64,000 nucleotides of DNA from Isoperla grammatica (GCA_945910005.1 OX246746.1:40051005-40115004); one strand, 5' to 3'. Numbered from the stretch's first letter, positions 1-10,113 are shown. Numbers and translations are program-made. Notes: generated by a model from the sequence alone, not told the origin.

Positions 1-560
1 TTTGTGAGAAAATTGATTGTTCATGCATGTTTCTGCCTCTCGTTATAATTAACTAGATTTACCAGAGTTTTTACCAATAAGAACCTAAACCGCTATTTTC
101 ATTTTGATCAAATGCCACTTCCAAGTATTTTCAACCAGAAAGTAGGGAATGTTTAGTATATGAAGTACAAAGAAGATTTAAGCTTGCTCTTTTTTCCTTT
201 CCTTTTCAGGTCCCTGCAACAACAGGCCAGGTAAAATTTCTGTTGTTACCAGGAGTCTTGGTTCAAATTCAGGGCCAGACAAGGTCATTCTGTAAGCCAA
301 GCACCCGAGTTTATCCAGGAAGCCTCATAGTCATAGGCTGTGTTGCGAGCGTGAGTGATTATATCTCTAGCATCAGATTATACATAAAAAGTTGAATATG
401 TGGAGCAAATATACATAAACAACATTATGATGAATGTGCTGTAATTAATTAATTAGCTGTTGGTAGGATGTACATTCCAGCACTGTGAATGATTAATGTT
501 GTTCATTTCCCATACTTTCAACTGTCCTTATAAACAAATGCTAAAACCAATGCATATTAT
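1..560. other. No gene recognised
   Basis: I see no supported gene here. An acceptor-like stretch (TTTTCAG ending near 209) is followed by a plus-strand frame that stays open to about 393, but the peptide resembles nothing I know and there is no donor at a convincing place. Confidence 0.5.
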
Positions 561-2064
561 GTGCAGGTGTTTAGCAGAGATTACATCAGAGCTCATAAGC
601 TCATGTTGCCCGATAGAGGTGGCTCAGCGGTAACACGTAACACTCTAATAGTCTGTGCAGGTGTTTACCAGAGATTACATCAGAGCTCATAAGCTCATGT
701 TGCCCGATAGAGGTGGCTCAGCGGTAACACGTAACACTCTAATAGTCTGTGCAGGTGTTTACCAGAGATTACATCAGAGCTCATAAGCTCATGTTGCCCG
801 ATAGAGGTGGCTCAGCGGTAACACGTAACACTCTAATAGTCTGTGCAGGTGTTTACCAGAGATTACATCAGAGCTCATAAGCTCATGTTGCCCGATAGAG
901 GTGGCTCAGCGGTAACACGTAACACTCTAATAGTCTGTGCAGGTGTTTACCAGAGATTACATCAGAGCTCATAAGCTCATGTTGCCCGATAGAGGTGGCT
1001 CAGCGGTAACACGTAATACTCTAATAGCCTGTGCAGGTGTTTACCAGAGATTACATCAGAGCTCATAAGCTCATGTTGCCCGATAGAGGTGGCTCAGCGG
1101 TAACACGTAATACTCTAATAGCCTGTGCAGGTGTTTACCAGAGATTACATCAGAGCTCATAAGCTCATGTTGCCCGATAGAGGTGGCTCAGCGGTAACAC
1201 GTAACACTCTAATAGTCTGTGCAGGTGTTTACCAGAGATTACATCAGAGCTCATAAGCTCATGTTGCCCGATAGAGGTGGCTCAGCGGTAACACGTAACA
1301 CTCTAATAGTCTGTGCAGGTGTTTACCAGAGATTACATCAGAGCTCATAAGCTCATGTTGCCCGATAGAGGTGGCTCAGCGGTAACACGTAACACTCTAA
1401 TAGTCTGTGCAGGTGTTTACCAGAGATTACATCAGAGCTCATAAGCTCATGTTGCCCGATAGAGGTGGCTCAGCGGTAACACGTAATACTCTAATAGTCT
1501 GTGCAGGTGTTTACCAGAGATTACATCAGAGCTCATAAGCTCATGTTGCCCGATAGAGGTGGCTCAGCGGTAACACGTAACACTCTAATAGTCTGTGCAG
1601 GTGTTTACCAGAGATTACATCAGAGCTCATAAGCTCATGTTGCCCGATAGAGGTGGCTCAGCGGTAACACGTAACACTCTAATAGTCTGTGCAGGTGTTT
1701 ACCAGAGATTACATCAGAGCTCATAAGCTCATGTTGCCCGATAGAGGTGGCTCAGCGGTAACACGTAATACTCTAATAGTCTGTGCAGGTGTTTACCAGA
1801 GATTACATCAGAGCTCATAAGCTCATGTTGCCCGATAGAGGTGGCTCAGCGGTAACACGTAACACTCTAATAGTCTGTGCAGGTGTTTACCAGAGATTAC
1901 ATCAGAGCTCATAAGCTCATGTTGCCCGATAGAGGTGGCTCAGCGGTAACACGTAACACTCTAATAGTCTGTGCAGGTGTTTACCAGAGATTACATCAGA
2001 GCTCATAAGCTCATGTTGCCCGATAGAGGTGGCTCAGCGGTAACACGTAATACTCTAATTCGTG
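561..2064 (+). repeat. 94-bp tandem array, 16 copies, derived from a tRNA-SINE 5' half
   Basis: The unit starts GTGCAGGTGTTTA at 561, 655, 749 and so on to 1971, an exact 94-bp period with very few differences. Each unit carries the Pol III A-box-like TGGCTCAGCGG of a tRNA-derived SINE, but only the last copy runs on into the matching B box. The array is therefore an expansion of the SINE's 5' half together with its left flank. Copies 10, 13 and 16 share the variant TAATACT while their neighbours have TAACACT, which is a three-unit higher-order pattern. Copies 5 and 6 share a second variant (AGCCT). Confidence 0.95.
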
Positions 2065-2240
2065 AGGTCGCCGGTTCCATTCCGGCCACCGGCAGTCCTG
2101 ACTGAAGGTTTTTCCGAGTTTTTCCTCAGTCGTTAAGGCGAATGCTGAGAGTGAGTCATACTATCAGCCCTTGGATATTCCTTCTCAACTATCCCAACAC
2201 CCTAATAATAAGGGCTGAGTTGTTTAAACGTGTAAAAGCC
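2015..2240 (+). mobile_element. tRNA-derived SINE
   Basis: Seen: an A-box-like TGGCTCAGCGG at 2030-2040 and a B-box-like GGTTCCATTCC at 2073-2083, spaced as in a tRNA-type internal Pol III promoter. A body follows with TTTTTCCGAGTTTTTCCTC and AAGGCGAATGCTGAGAG. From memory, a body of this kind (a 'gtggttttcc...aaggcgaatgc' block) is common in arthropod SINEs. The element contributes the unit of the array just upstream. It is not a functional tRNA gene because no intact cloverleaf can be drawn. The 3' end is not well defined. Confidence 0.7.
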
Positions 2241-2678
2241 CGAGCGAAAATATACGTGTACAAATTTTCATACACGTTTAACCGTGACTTATACCCCGCC
2301 CGACCAATCCCCCTCCCCCGCCACCCCCTCCTATAACCCAATTCATAGATTTGTCCGATGTCACAGCTCTTTGACGAGCCGACAAGGCATAGCTTAGTGT
2401 GTGGAGTCAAAATGACTGTGGACAGTTGGACACAAAGATGGGGAATATAATCAACAATGAATATTATAATAAATCAACCGTGTTATTTCGTTGAACATGT
2501 TTTTTCGCGAACATTATATTTCATTTTTTTGTTATCATTATTCGAACAGGAGGGGTGTTACGTTTAAACGCAAAAAATTCAGAAAAATAAACGTTTACAA
2601 AATTAACCGTTTTCTCCCAGCCCTACGTATAATCTAGATAGTCACCTGAAGAGGGGCACATCAGGTAAAGCTGGTGTG
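2241..2678. other. AT-rich spacer, no gene
   Basis: No supported coding, RNA or repeat feature was recognised between the SINE and the LINE-C fragment. Confidence 0.5.
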
Positions 2679-3421
2679 CACCCTAAGACTAAACTAATTC
2701 ATTTGTGTACGCCTCATAACAGGGATGTTCACCAGGAAGTTAGAGTGATAAGTCACACAAGTGAATGTTTACATAATCAGGTCGATCCGGTTACGTGTTT
2801 ACGTGTGTGTGTCTGGACTTTGTCGAGAATGTTGACACTCATGTATATTTAGGTTTAGTCATTGATAAGCATTTTAGTTGGAGACCCCAGATTGAAGTGG
2901 TTTGTAATAAATTAAGGGCTTGCCTCAGGCAGTGCTACTTTTTAAAATACGTTTTGCCCTATCCTGCGCGTCGTAATGTTTATTTGGCGCTTACAGAGTC
3001 TGTCATAGCGTACGGTCTTCTGGCATGGAGGTCTGCTACTGTTTTTCATTTGAATAAAATAAAAGTTTTGCAAAATAAACTTGTGCGTGAAATAAGACCA
3101 CACAATGTTCAAATTCATTCGACTCGTGAAGCCTATTATTTGTGCAATGTTCTACCAGTTGAAGAACTATTTTTGTATCATTTAATATTAAAATATTACT
3201 TTATCAGTGAGTATAAAATTGTGTTATGTAGAAATTTAAATACTCGCAGTCAGTCAAAATTGAAGTATGAAGTTCCTAGGTGTATAAACAAGTATGGCCA
3301 AAGGTGTTTTGAGTTTTTAGTCCCAGTCACATTTAACAATTTGCCTGATAATTTAATTAACTTGACCAAATTATTTGAAATCAAAAAAGGATTAAGACTT
3401 TATCTTCTATCGTTAATTTAG
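2679..3421 (+). pseudogene. LINE-C ORF2 C-terminal fragment (reverse transcriptase, frameshifted)
   Basis: The first part (about 2679-2790) encodes the block KTKLIHLCTPHNR that follows the RT palm in the related LINE-A and LINE-B. The frame then shifts by one base near 2790. The rest (2795-3421, 208 residues) contains VYLGLVIDKHFSWRPQI and ALTESVIAYGLLAWR and ends at a natural stop after the conserved FNNLPDNL block. It matches LINE-A and LINE-B in order and spacing. The endonuclease and the RT catalytic core are absent, so this is a dead fragment. Confidence 0.85.
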
Positions 3422-3656
3422 TTTGTCTTTACTTTCTGCGCGTTCCAATTTTTCTCTGTGGTTGGTGCACCAGACTCGTGGCAAAGTGTGTATTAATCTA
3501 TCATTGTTTGTTGCCTTTGTTCAAAATATAAATTATCCTTGTTAGTTAAATTTTTTGTAGACTTTTGTTGTGATGTATAAGAAAATTGAATATTGTTTAG
3601 TTTTTTTCTCATGAATGTATGCCGCTCCAATATTTTTTATTTTAATTTGAAGCGAA

Positions 3657-3689
3657 GCCCACTGTTAAGCTTCTATAAGCTTAGTGGGC
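3657..3689 (+). other. LINE-C 3' UTR hairpin (copy 1)
   Basis: GCCCACT (3657-3663) pairs with AGTGGGC (3683-3689), and an inner TTAAGCTT/AAGCTTA stem closes a 4-nt CTAT loop. The hairpin lies about 200 nt before the tail. The same architecture recurs in the other LINE families of the window. I infer a recognition structure for the element's own reverse transcriptase. Confidence 0.6.
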
Positions 3690-3893
3690 AAAGCGATTAA
3701 TTTAAATATTTACTTTGTTGAGAGTTTTGATTTAATTATTATTATATGTGATTGTTGTGATTTTGATCTTATATTATTTTGTGTCTGTTTATTTTTCTAA
3801 ATGTGTACTTTTATTTATTGTATACTGTGTAAATTATACCAAGTTTTAAAAATGTATAAAACTTAAAATAAATAAATAAATTAATTATAAAAA

Positions 3894-4116
<223 letters not shown>

Positions 4117-4118
4117 GG

Positions 4119-4152
4119 ATTCGCTCGCTGCAGTCTGAGCCGAACGGACGTG
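4119..4152 (+). promoter_or_regulatory. LINE-A internal promoter: initiator plus DPE
   Basis: Taking the A of ATTC at 4119 as +1, the motif GGACGTG falls at +28 to +34 (4146-4152). LINE-B has the same two motifs at exactly the same spacing (13828 and 13855-13861), although the sequence between them differs. In insect Jockey-like LINEs an internal Pol II promoter with an initiator and a downstream element of the type RGACGTG near +28 is established. Confidence 0.65.
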
Positions 4153-4197
4153 TTTCGCTGGTCGCTCCGCGCTACGATTTCATTGATAGCTCACGTA

Positions 4198-5078
4198 ATG
4201 AAGTGCTCTAGAGTGGATTGCACGGATAGCCCACCTAAGGATGGTGACTGTGTGGAGTGTTTTCAGTGCAAAAGAGTGTTTCATTTTGAGTGCTGTGGTG
4301 TCAGTAAACATACCCAAAAAGCCAAATCTAAGAAAGCTAAGCAAGTTTGGCGGTGTATTGTTGTCGAGACGGCTCGGCGAGATCGGGACAGAGTGAGTCA
4401 CAGGACGCTACTTTACAACAGGTACTGAAAGTAGTTAATGAACTAAAAAGTGAGATTCAGGAAATGAAGAGTGAACTGTTTATAATCAAAGAATTGCAAG
4501 GAAAATTAGAAAAAAGTGAGGCTAAAATTCAAACTTTACTTCAGGAGCGGAAAGAAAAGGATAAAAAAATAGCTGAGCTAGTCAATCAAGTACAAGAACT
4601 CGATCAATATGGAAGAAAGAAAAATTTAGAAATATGTAACGTCATAGAACAGGAACACGAAGACGCTGAGAGTGTAGCGATAGATATAGCTAAACATCTT
4701 AAAATAAATCTCACAAACACAGATATCGAAGCTGCGCATAGAGTTCCATCTAGGAACAAAGACTATCCCCCTAAGATAGTAGTACAACTTGTATCACGCA
4801 AAAAAAGAGAAGAAATATTATCTGCTAAAAAAAATACTTCCATAAAAAATAGCCACATCCTTGACTATATGGAGGAAGGTGAGGATCTCACGGTGTTTAT
4901 AAACGAACAACTATCCCCATATTATCGGAACTTGTTTTGGCTTGTTAAACAAAGAGCGAAGTCAACGGGGCACAAGTTTGTGTGGTTCAAAAACGGATGT
5001 ATATACGTGCGTAAAAACTCCGAGACACGCGACGTGATTAAGGTTAAAACAATCTCGCAAGTTGAGCAACTGAAGTAA
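4198..5078 (+). pseudogene. LINE-A ORF1: PHD-type zinc finger plus coiled coil and RRM-like nucleic-acid-binding domain, one frameshift
   Basis: From ATG 4198 a Cys-rich finger (MKCSRVDC, CVECFQC, FHFECCGV, VWRC) is read. The frame breaks near 4352, inside the last Cys pair, by a single base. The downstream frame (to 5078) gives a charged heptad-rich coiled coil (about ELKSEIQEMK to VNQVQELDQ). Then comes the globular block typical of LINE ORF1 proteins, with EAAHRVPSRN, PPKIVVQLVSRKKR, VFINEQLSP and HKFVWFKNGCIYVRK. The role inferred from the family is RNA binding and chaperoning of the retrotransposition particle. LINE-B and LINE-D carry the same finger, coiled coil and domain order. Confidence 0.85.
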
Positions 5079-5091
5079 GTGCAACATCTCC

Positions 5092-5279
5092 ATGGATAAC
5101 ACGATAACAGATGACTTCTTATGCACGTGTGAAACTGTGTGCAGTATTGACGATTGGTTCAAAAATGTAAACTGTTCTTCTTTCAAAATTTTGTTTTTGA
5201 ACATAAGATCTATAAAACAACACTGGGATGAACTAAAAATAATTTTAATGAATCAAGTAGGAACATTTGACGTACTTGT
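5092..5279 (+). pseudogene. LINE-A ORF2, N-terminal piece of APE endonuclease
   Basis: This starts MDNTITDDFLCTCETV shortly after ORF1 and includes FKILFLNIRSIKQHWDEL, the first conserved block of AP-like endonucleases in LINEs. It stops where Gypsy-1 is inserted; the frame resumes after 10242. The 5-bp CTTGT at 5275-5279 is the left target duplication. Confidence 0.88.
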
Positions 5280-5403
5280 TGTAGTGTATTGATAAACCTG
5301 TAAACCTGTATGTTGGCAGCATTGTGTGACATGTGTGAAGTAGTTCAATAAAGATGGCAGCTAGTAACTAAACGTGTGTACGGAACTCTTGTGGTATATT
5401 ACA
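5280..5403 (+). repeat. Gypsy-1 5' LTR (124 bp)
   Basis: It starts TGTAGTGTATTG and ends GGTATATTACA (TG...CA). It contains AATAAA (5348-5353), a likely polyadenylation signal. It is very short for an LTR, and no TATA box is evident. Confidence 0.93.
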
Positions 5404-5421
5404 TTGGCGACGAGGGTAAAA
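5404..5421 (+). other. Gypsy-1 primer-binding region
   Basis: TTGGCGACGAGGGTAAA follows the LTR directly. The GGCGACGAGG block is seen at this place in many Gypsy elements, and the Gypsy-3 fragment at 17563 has it too. The first eight bases (TTGGCGAC) reappear reverse-complemented beside the inverted LTR at 10106-10113. Confidence 0.6.
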
Positions 5422-5500
5422 AGCGATTAAATTCGGGAAAAAGGTGATTCGATTCGTTGTTTCAATTCGTGTTTCAATACGATAATAATCCTTGGCTGCC

Positions 5501-6280
5501 ATGGATGCTGAGAACTCTAATATCAAGCCTTTTGTGCCGGGCGTGGACCAAACCAGCACATCCCAACGGTGGGATCGCTGGCTTCGTGCTTTTGAGTTGT
5601 ACGTAACCGCAAAGGGGATTACAGCGGTACCCCGACAAAAAGCTATGCTATTACACTTAGCAGGGACAGCAGTGCAAGACATTTGGTTTTCACTACCGCC
5701 GACGAGCAGAACGGTGGCCGCGGGGGAGTGTGAATTCGAGAAATGCAAGTCAGTGTTGGACGAACAGTTCAAGCCTCAAACGTGCTTCGCGCATCAACGC
5801 CAAGTTTTTCGCGCAATGGCACAAAGTGAAGAAACTGTTGCTCAGTTTATTACACGTCTCAGGAGCCAGTGCGGGTATTGCAACTTCGGACCTAATGAGG
5901 ACGACAATATATTGGACCAGTTGAGAGAGAAATGCAGTTTAGCCGAAGTAAGAAAGGATTTCATCAAAGAGGGGGACAGGCTAACTATTGGAACAGCGCA
6001 AGAGATTGCAAGAGCAATCGAGGCGACGCAGCAGCATGGCACCAACAACGGCGGAGAAAACATCGCGCGAATGACGTCATCGGGAGACCGAGCAAGCGGA
6101 AATAGGCAACAGGCATCGAAGCTAGCGTGTTTTCGGTGCGGTAGTACCAACCACCTGGCGAGAGACATGAAATGTCCCGCCCGGGGGAAAAAAGTGCATG
6201 AAATGCGGCATCGACGGGCATTTCGCAAAACTATGCAAAACCAAGAGCGACAAACACAACAAGAAACAAGAGGAGAATAA
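5501..6280 (+). CDS. gag: Gypsy-1 Gag polyprotein
   Basis: The first ATG (5501) gives about 259 residues beginning MDAENSNIKPFVPGVDQ. The middle has the capsid-like block found in Gypsy Gags (SQRWDRWLRAFELYVTA, VAQFITRLRSQCGYCNFG). Near the C-terminus is a CCHC-type zinc knuckle, CFRCGSTNHLARDMKC, with spacing C-x2-C-x4-H-x6-C. The reading frame then leaves the second knuckle, which is encoded in the overlapping pol frame (CMKCGIDGHFAKLC, from about 6195). Gag and pol overlap by 83 bp in different frames, with a homopolymer run GGGGGAAAAAAG between the two knuckles. I take 5501 as the start because no earlier ATG is in frame. Confidence 0.9.
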   Translation: MDAENSNIKPFVPGVDQTSTSQRWDRWLRAFELYVTAKGITAVPRQKAMLLHLAGTAVQDIWFSLPPTSRTVAAGECEFEKCKSVLDEQFKPQTCFAHQRQVFRAMAQSEETVAQFITRLRSQCGYCNFGPNEDDNILDQLREKCSLAEVRKDFIKEGDRLTIGTAQEIARAIEATQQHGTNNGGENIARMTSSGDRASGNRQQASKLACFRCGSTNHLARDMKCPARGKKVHEMRHRRAFRKTMQNQERQTQQETRGE

Positions 6281-9200
6281 GTCTTCAAACAAGAAGGGAT
6301 CTAAAGTACGCAACCTAAATGATGAAGAAGAAGATGACGAAGCACAAGAGTATACCTTTGCCCTACAGGGTAAAAATAGGCCTAAAGACTGCTTAGTGAA
6401 AGCAGATGTGGGCGGGGTTTCAATCAAGGTGATGATTGACTCCGGAGCTTCCTGTAATATCCTAGACAGGAAGACGTGGGAAACGTGCAAGCAAAGTAAA
6501 ATAAGGGGAAATTGTGCAGTCACAACAAAAAACATTTATCCATATGGGGGTACCCAAACCCTTAAAGTGTTAGGCAAATTCACCACGGACGTTAAGATTG
6601 GGGATGAAGAGGGCCAAGAAATAACATTTTATGTAGTCGACAATGACGGTGTACCACTTTTGGGGAACAGTTCTGCGAGGGATCTGGGAGTCCTAAAAAC
6701 AGGGTTTCCTTTGAATGCATTGAGTTCCAGTCCCACCCAAGAGGAGAAACCTACACTGCAAGAAAATGCTCGACAAGAAAAGACTACACTACAAAATGTT
6801 AAAGACGATTTCCCAAATGTCTTCACCGGCGTAGGTAAGCTTAAAGATTTTAAGTTGAAACTTTGCATAAAGTCAGATGTAACACCAGTGGCATTGCCAG
6901 TCAGAAAAACACCTCACCAGCTGAAGTCAAAGGTGGGTGAGAAACTAGAAGAGCTTCTAGATAATGACCTTATAGAGAAGGTGCGAGAACCAGCAGAATG
7001 GGTTTCACCAGTGGTGTTGAGCCAGACGAAACCAGACAAGTTGCGCTTATGTGTAGACATGAGATTGCCAAACACTGCAATAGTAAGAGAACGACATCTG
7101 ATACCAACAATGGAAGAGATCGCGCCGGAACTACGGGGAAGTACAGTATTCAGTAAGTTGGACCTCCGTTCGGCATTCCACCAGATCGAACTGGACGAGG
7201 GTTCACGGGGAATAACAACTTTCATAACCAGCGCAGGGTTGTACAGGTACAAAAGATTGTTTTTTGGAATCAACTGTGCACCCGAAATATTTCAACGCAT
7301 AATAGAAGAAGTTGTAGCGGAGTGTGAAGGGGTATGTGTCTTCATCGACGACTTCATCGACGACTTCATCGTCCACGGCAAAACCCAAGAAGAGCATGAC
7401 CACAGGTTGCGGAAGGTGATGCAAACACTCTCAAACAGGGAGCTCACACTCAATCCAGACAAGTGCGAGATCAGTAAACGAAGCGTGGACTTCTTAGGGC
7501 ACCAGATTTCCGGTCAGGGGATCAAGCCATTGCATAGCAGAGTACAAGCAGTCCAGGACTTCAGGGAACCAAAGAGTAAAGAAGAGTTAAAGAGCTTTCT
7601 TGGCATAGCAGGGTACTGCTCCAGGTTCCTGCCCAATTATTCATCAGCAACAGAGCCGCTTAGGCGACTTTTGAGGCAAAACGTTAACTTCAAGTGGGGC
7701 CGGGAGCAGACAGATGCGTTCAACAACATTAAAGGGATGCTGTCAGACGAAAGGACCTTGGGATTCTACACACCAGGTGCACCGACGACGATCATCGCGG
7801 ATGCCAGCCCATACGGGCTCGGGGCCGTCTTAGTACAAGAACAGGGAGATGGGCCACGGATCATAGAATTTGCAAGTAGGTCACTCACAGATGCCGAAAA
7901 GAAATTCAGTCAAATAGAGAAAGAGGCACTCGGACTGGTATGGAGTTGCGAAAGGTTTCACCACTATGTGTATGGGGGAGAGTTTCGGTTGGTTACAGAC
8001 CACAAACCACTCCAATTCATTTTCGGTACCAAAGCCAAGCCTTGCGCCAGAGTGGAACGATGGGTTCTGAGACTCCAGTGTTATAACTACACCGTAGAAT
8101 ATCAACCAGGGCGAAGCAATATCGCCGACCCACTGTCAAGATTATCAGTTAACTCGGACAATAATGACCAGTCGGGGGATCCGGATCACCATGTTCGCTG
8201 GGTAGCGAGTCAGGCCGTGCCCAAAGCTATGAGCTTGGAAGAAATCCAAGAAGAATCCAGACATGATCAGGAAACATGTTTACTAAGAAAAAGTATCGAG
8301 ACTGACAAATGGCCGGCAGAGCTGACAAAATTCAAACTTATCAAAAATGAATTATGCGTCTACCAATCAACGGTTATTCGAGGGACACGTATATACATAC
8401 CTAAGAACTTGAGAGACAGGGTGCTAGAGATAGCACACCAGGGACATCCTGGCATAGTCCTCATGAAGCAAAAATTGCGTTCAAAGGTCTGGTGGCCAGC
8501 AATCGATAAGGCAGTGGAAACGTTCTGCAGGCACTGCCATGGTTGCCAGGTAGTAAGCTCACCAAGCCATCCAGAACCCGTCATTAGAACCAGATTACCA
8601 GATAGACCATGGCAAGACTTGGCCATCGACTATTTGGGACCTCTGCCAAATGGACAGTACGTATTTGTAGTCATTGATTACTACTCAAGATTTTACGAGG
8701 CCAAGCTGTCACCTAACGTCACAACCGCTAAAACTATCGACCTATTAGAAGAAATCTTCGCACGATTTGGACTACCAGAATCTATCAAGCTGGATAATGC
8801 AGCATACTTCACTAGCAATGACTTTCGTGAGTATTGTATAACAAACGACATCAAACTGAGATACTCAACGCCTGAGTGGCCACAGGCAAACGGGGAAGTG
8901 GAGAGACAAAATCGATCTATAATGAAGAGACTTTGCATCGCAGCAGCGGCTAGTCAAGACATAAAGACGGCCTTGAGGGAATATCTGTTTCTCTATCGAA
9001 CGACGCCACATTCTACAACGGGCTGCTCACCGGCTTTGTTGATGTTTGGGCGAGAGCTTCGTGACAAAGTACCAAGTATACAATCGTGTACATACCAAGA
9101 TGAAGAAATCAGAGATCGGGACATGGAAAGGAAAGATGGGGGAAGAACATACATCGATCAAAGAAGAGGGGCTAGAAACAGCGACATATCCGCTGGAGAC

Positions 9201-9650
9201 TACGTGTTGGCGCGTCAGGAAAAACGGAACAAGTTCACGACACCGTATCACACAGTACCGTTTGAGTTTACAGAGCGAGATGGCAACGCCGTAACGATCC
9301 GTTCGCCAGCTGGAGCACAGTACCGTCGGAACGTGAGCCACGTACGGAAGTACTATTCCCCACAACCTGCAAGCCCTACACCTAATCCAAATCCTTTGAC
9401 ACGCACTGAACATCCAGAAAACCAAATTCCCGACCAACAGGCAAATACCGGACCCAGTAACGTTAATCACACCCCTCCTACGGTTGCTATTAATCAACAA
9501 ATGGATGTACCACTGTCTCCACAGTCCCAAAGACCGGTAGCAGATCAAGGCAAATCGACACCGCTCCCACCAGCAAACCGCGGAAGCGAAGAGACCAGAC
9601 CGGACCGCCAACGTAGACCGCCGGTTTGGATGAGCGATTACCAATCGTAG
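6198..9650 (+). CDS. pol: Gypsy-1 Pol: protease, RT, RNase H, integrase
   Basis: About 1150 residues are open throughout. In order: second zinc knuckle (CGIDGHFAKLC); retropepsin-like protease with MIDSGASCNILD; RT with LRLCVDMRLPN and VFSKLDLRSAFHQIEL; RNase H with IIADASPYGLGAVLVQ and VTDHKPLQ; integrase with the H/C zinc-binding part (HQGHPG...CRHCHGC) and a DDE triad at AIDYLG, IKLDNAAYF and NGEVERQN. The RT catalytic motif is abnormal: a 12-bp tandem duplication (about 7344-7367) makes FIDDFIDDFIVHG in place of the usual single YxDD. That probably impairs polymerase activity. The C-terminus is Pro/Gln-rich. The frame is +1 relative to gag. Confidence 0.93.
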   Translation: MKCGIDGHFAKLCKTKSDKHNKKQEENKSSNKKGSKVRNLNDEEEDDEAQEYTFALQGKNRPKDCLVKADVGGVSIKVMIDSGASCNILDRKTWETCKQSKIRGNCAVTTKNIYPYGGTQTLKVLGKFTTDVKIGDEEGQEITFYVVDNDGVPLLGNSSARDLGVLKTGFPLNALSSSPTQEEKPTLQENARQEKTTLQNVKDDFPNVFTGVGKLKDFKLKLCIKSDVTPVALPVRKTPHQLKSKVGEKLEELLDNDLIEKVREPAEWVSPVVLSQTKPDKLRLCVDMRLPNTAIVRERHLIPTMEEIAPELRGSTVFSKLDLRSAFHQIELDEGSRGITTFITSAGLYRYKRLFFGINCAPEIFQRIIEEVVAECEGVCVFIDDFIDDFIVHGKTQEEHDHRLRKVMQTLSNRELTLNPDKCEISKRSVDFLGHQISGQGIKPLHSRVQAVQDFREPKSKEELKSFLGIAGYCSRFLPNYSSATEPLRRLLRQNVNFKWGREQTDAFNNIKGMLSDERTLGFYTPGAPTTIIADASPYGLGAVLVQEQGDGPRIIEFASRSLTDAEKKFSQIEKEALGLVWSCERFHHYVYGGEFRLVTDHKPLQFIFGTKAKPCARVERWVLRLQCYNYTVEYQPGRSNIADPLSRLSVNSDNNDQSGDPDHHVRWVASQAVPKAMSLEEIQEESRHDQETCLLRKSIETDKWPAELTKFKLIKNELCVYQSTVIRGTRIYIPKNLRDRVLEIAHQGHPGIVLMKQKLRSKVWWPAIDKAVETFCRHCHGCQVVSSPSHPEPVIRTRLPDRPWQDLAIDYLGPLPNGQYVFVVIDYYSRFYEAKLSPNVTTAKTIDLLEEIFARFGLPESIKLDNAAYFTSNDFREYCITNDIKLRYSTPEWPQANGEVERQNRSIMKRLCIAAAASQDIKTALREYLFLYRTTPHSTTGCSPALLMFGRELRDKVPSIQSCTYQDEEIRDRDMERKDGGRTYIDQRRGARNSDISAGDYVLARQEKRNKFTTPYHTVPFEFTERDGNAVTIRSPAGAQYRRNVSHVRKYYSPQPASPTPNPNPLTRTEHPENQIPDQQANTGPSNVNHTPPTVAINQQMDVPLSPQSQRPVADQGKSTPLPPANRGSEETRPDRQRRPPVWMSDYQS

Positions 9651-9975
9651 AAGGACCCACTGATCGTGTGTTACGTGCTTATCATTCACATTAGAAAAAC
9701 ATTATTGTTTATTGTGTTTTCATTTCACCAAAATAATTTTTTTCAAAGTGAAAGAAGAATTAGTGAAAGAAGAAAGTAATTTAATATCGTAATAATAGTT
9801 CACTCATGTTTATGTTTATGTTAGTTAAAACCAGTGGTTCAATCAATACCATGATAAAGTGCTTACATAAGAAGATCAAAGACACTCATTATGCTTGCAA
9901 ATAATATGATAAGTAGTTTGGAGTAAAACACTTGAAAAAAAGAAAAAAAAAAAAAAAGTAATGATAAGGGAATGA
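9651..9975 (+). other. Gypsy-1 3' untranslated region with purine tract
   Basis: No coding is seen. A long purine run (A/G, about 9929-9958) and AAGGGAATGA just before the 3' LTR at 9976 are candidates for the polypurine primer of plus-strand synthesis. Confidence 0.55.
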
Positions 9976-10099
9976 TGTAGTGTATTGATAAACCTGTAAA
10001 CCTGTATGTTGGCAGCATTGTGTGACATGTGTGAAGTAGTTCAATAAAGATGGCAGCTAGTAACTAAACGTGTGTACGGAACTCTTGTGGTATATTACA
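9976..10099 (+). repeat. Gypsy-1 3' LTR (124 bp)
   Basis: It is identical by eye to 5280-5403, same orientation. It is followed not by the target duplication but by TTGGGCGTCGCCAA and then the inverted LTR. Confidence 0.93.
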
Positions 10100-10113
10100 T
10101 TGGGCGTCGCCAA

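Noticed and set aside
210..393. Plus-strand exon after TTTTCAG
   Set aside because: The frame is open for about 60 codons but has no recognisable domain and no convincing donor, and Fas1 here is on the other strand.
561..2064. CRISPR-like regular repeats (also 22.3-26.6 kb and 28.4-29.3 kb)
   Set aside because: There are no unique spacers; the repeats are head-to-tail tandem units in a eukaryotic locus.
2015..2100. Genuine tRNA gene
   Set aside because: A-box- and B-box-like motifs are present but no complete cloverleaf can be folded, and a SINE body follows.
5280..5403. LTR units read as short host genes
   Set aside because: Short open frames in the LTRs and leaders have no support; direct repeats and target duplications explain the sequence.
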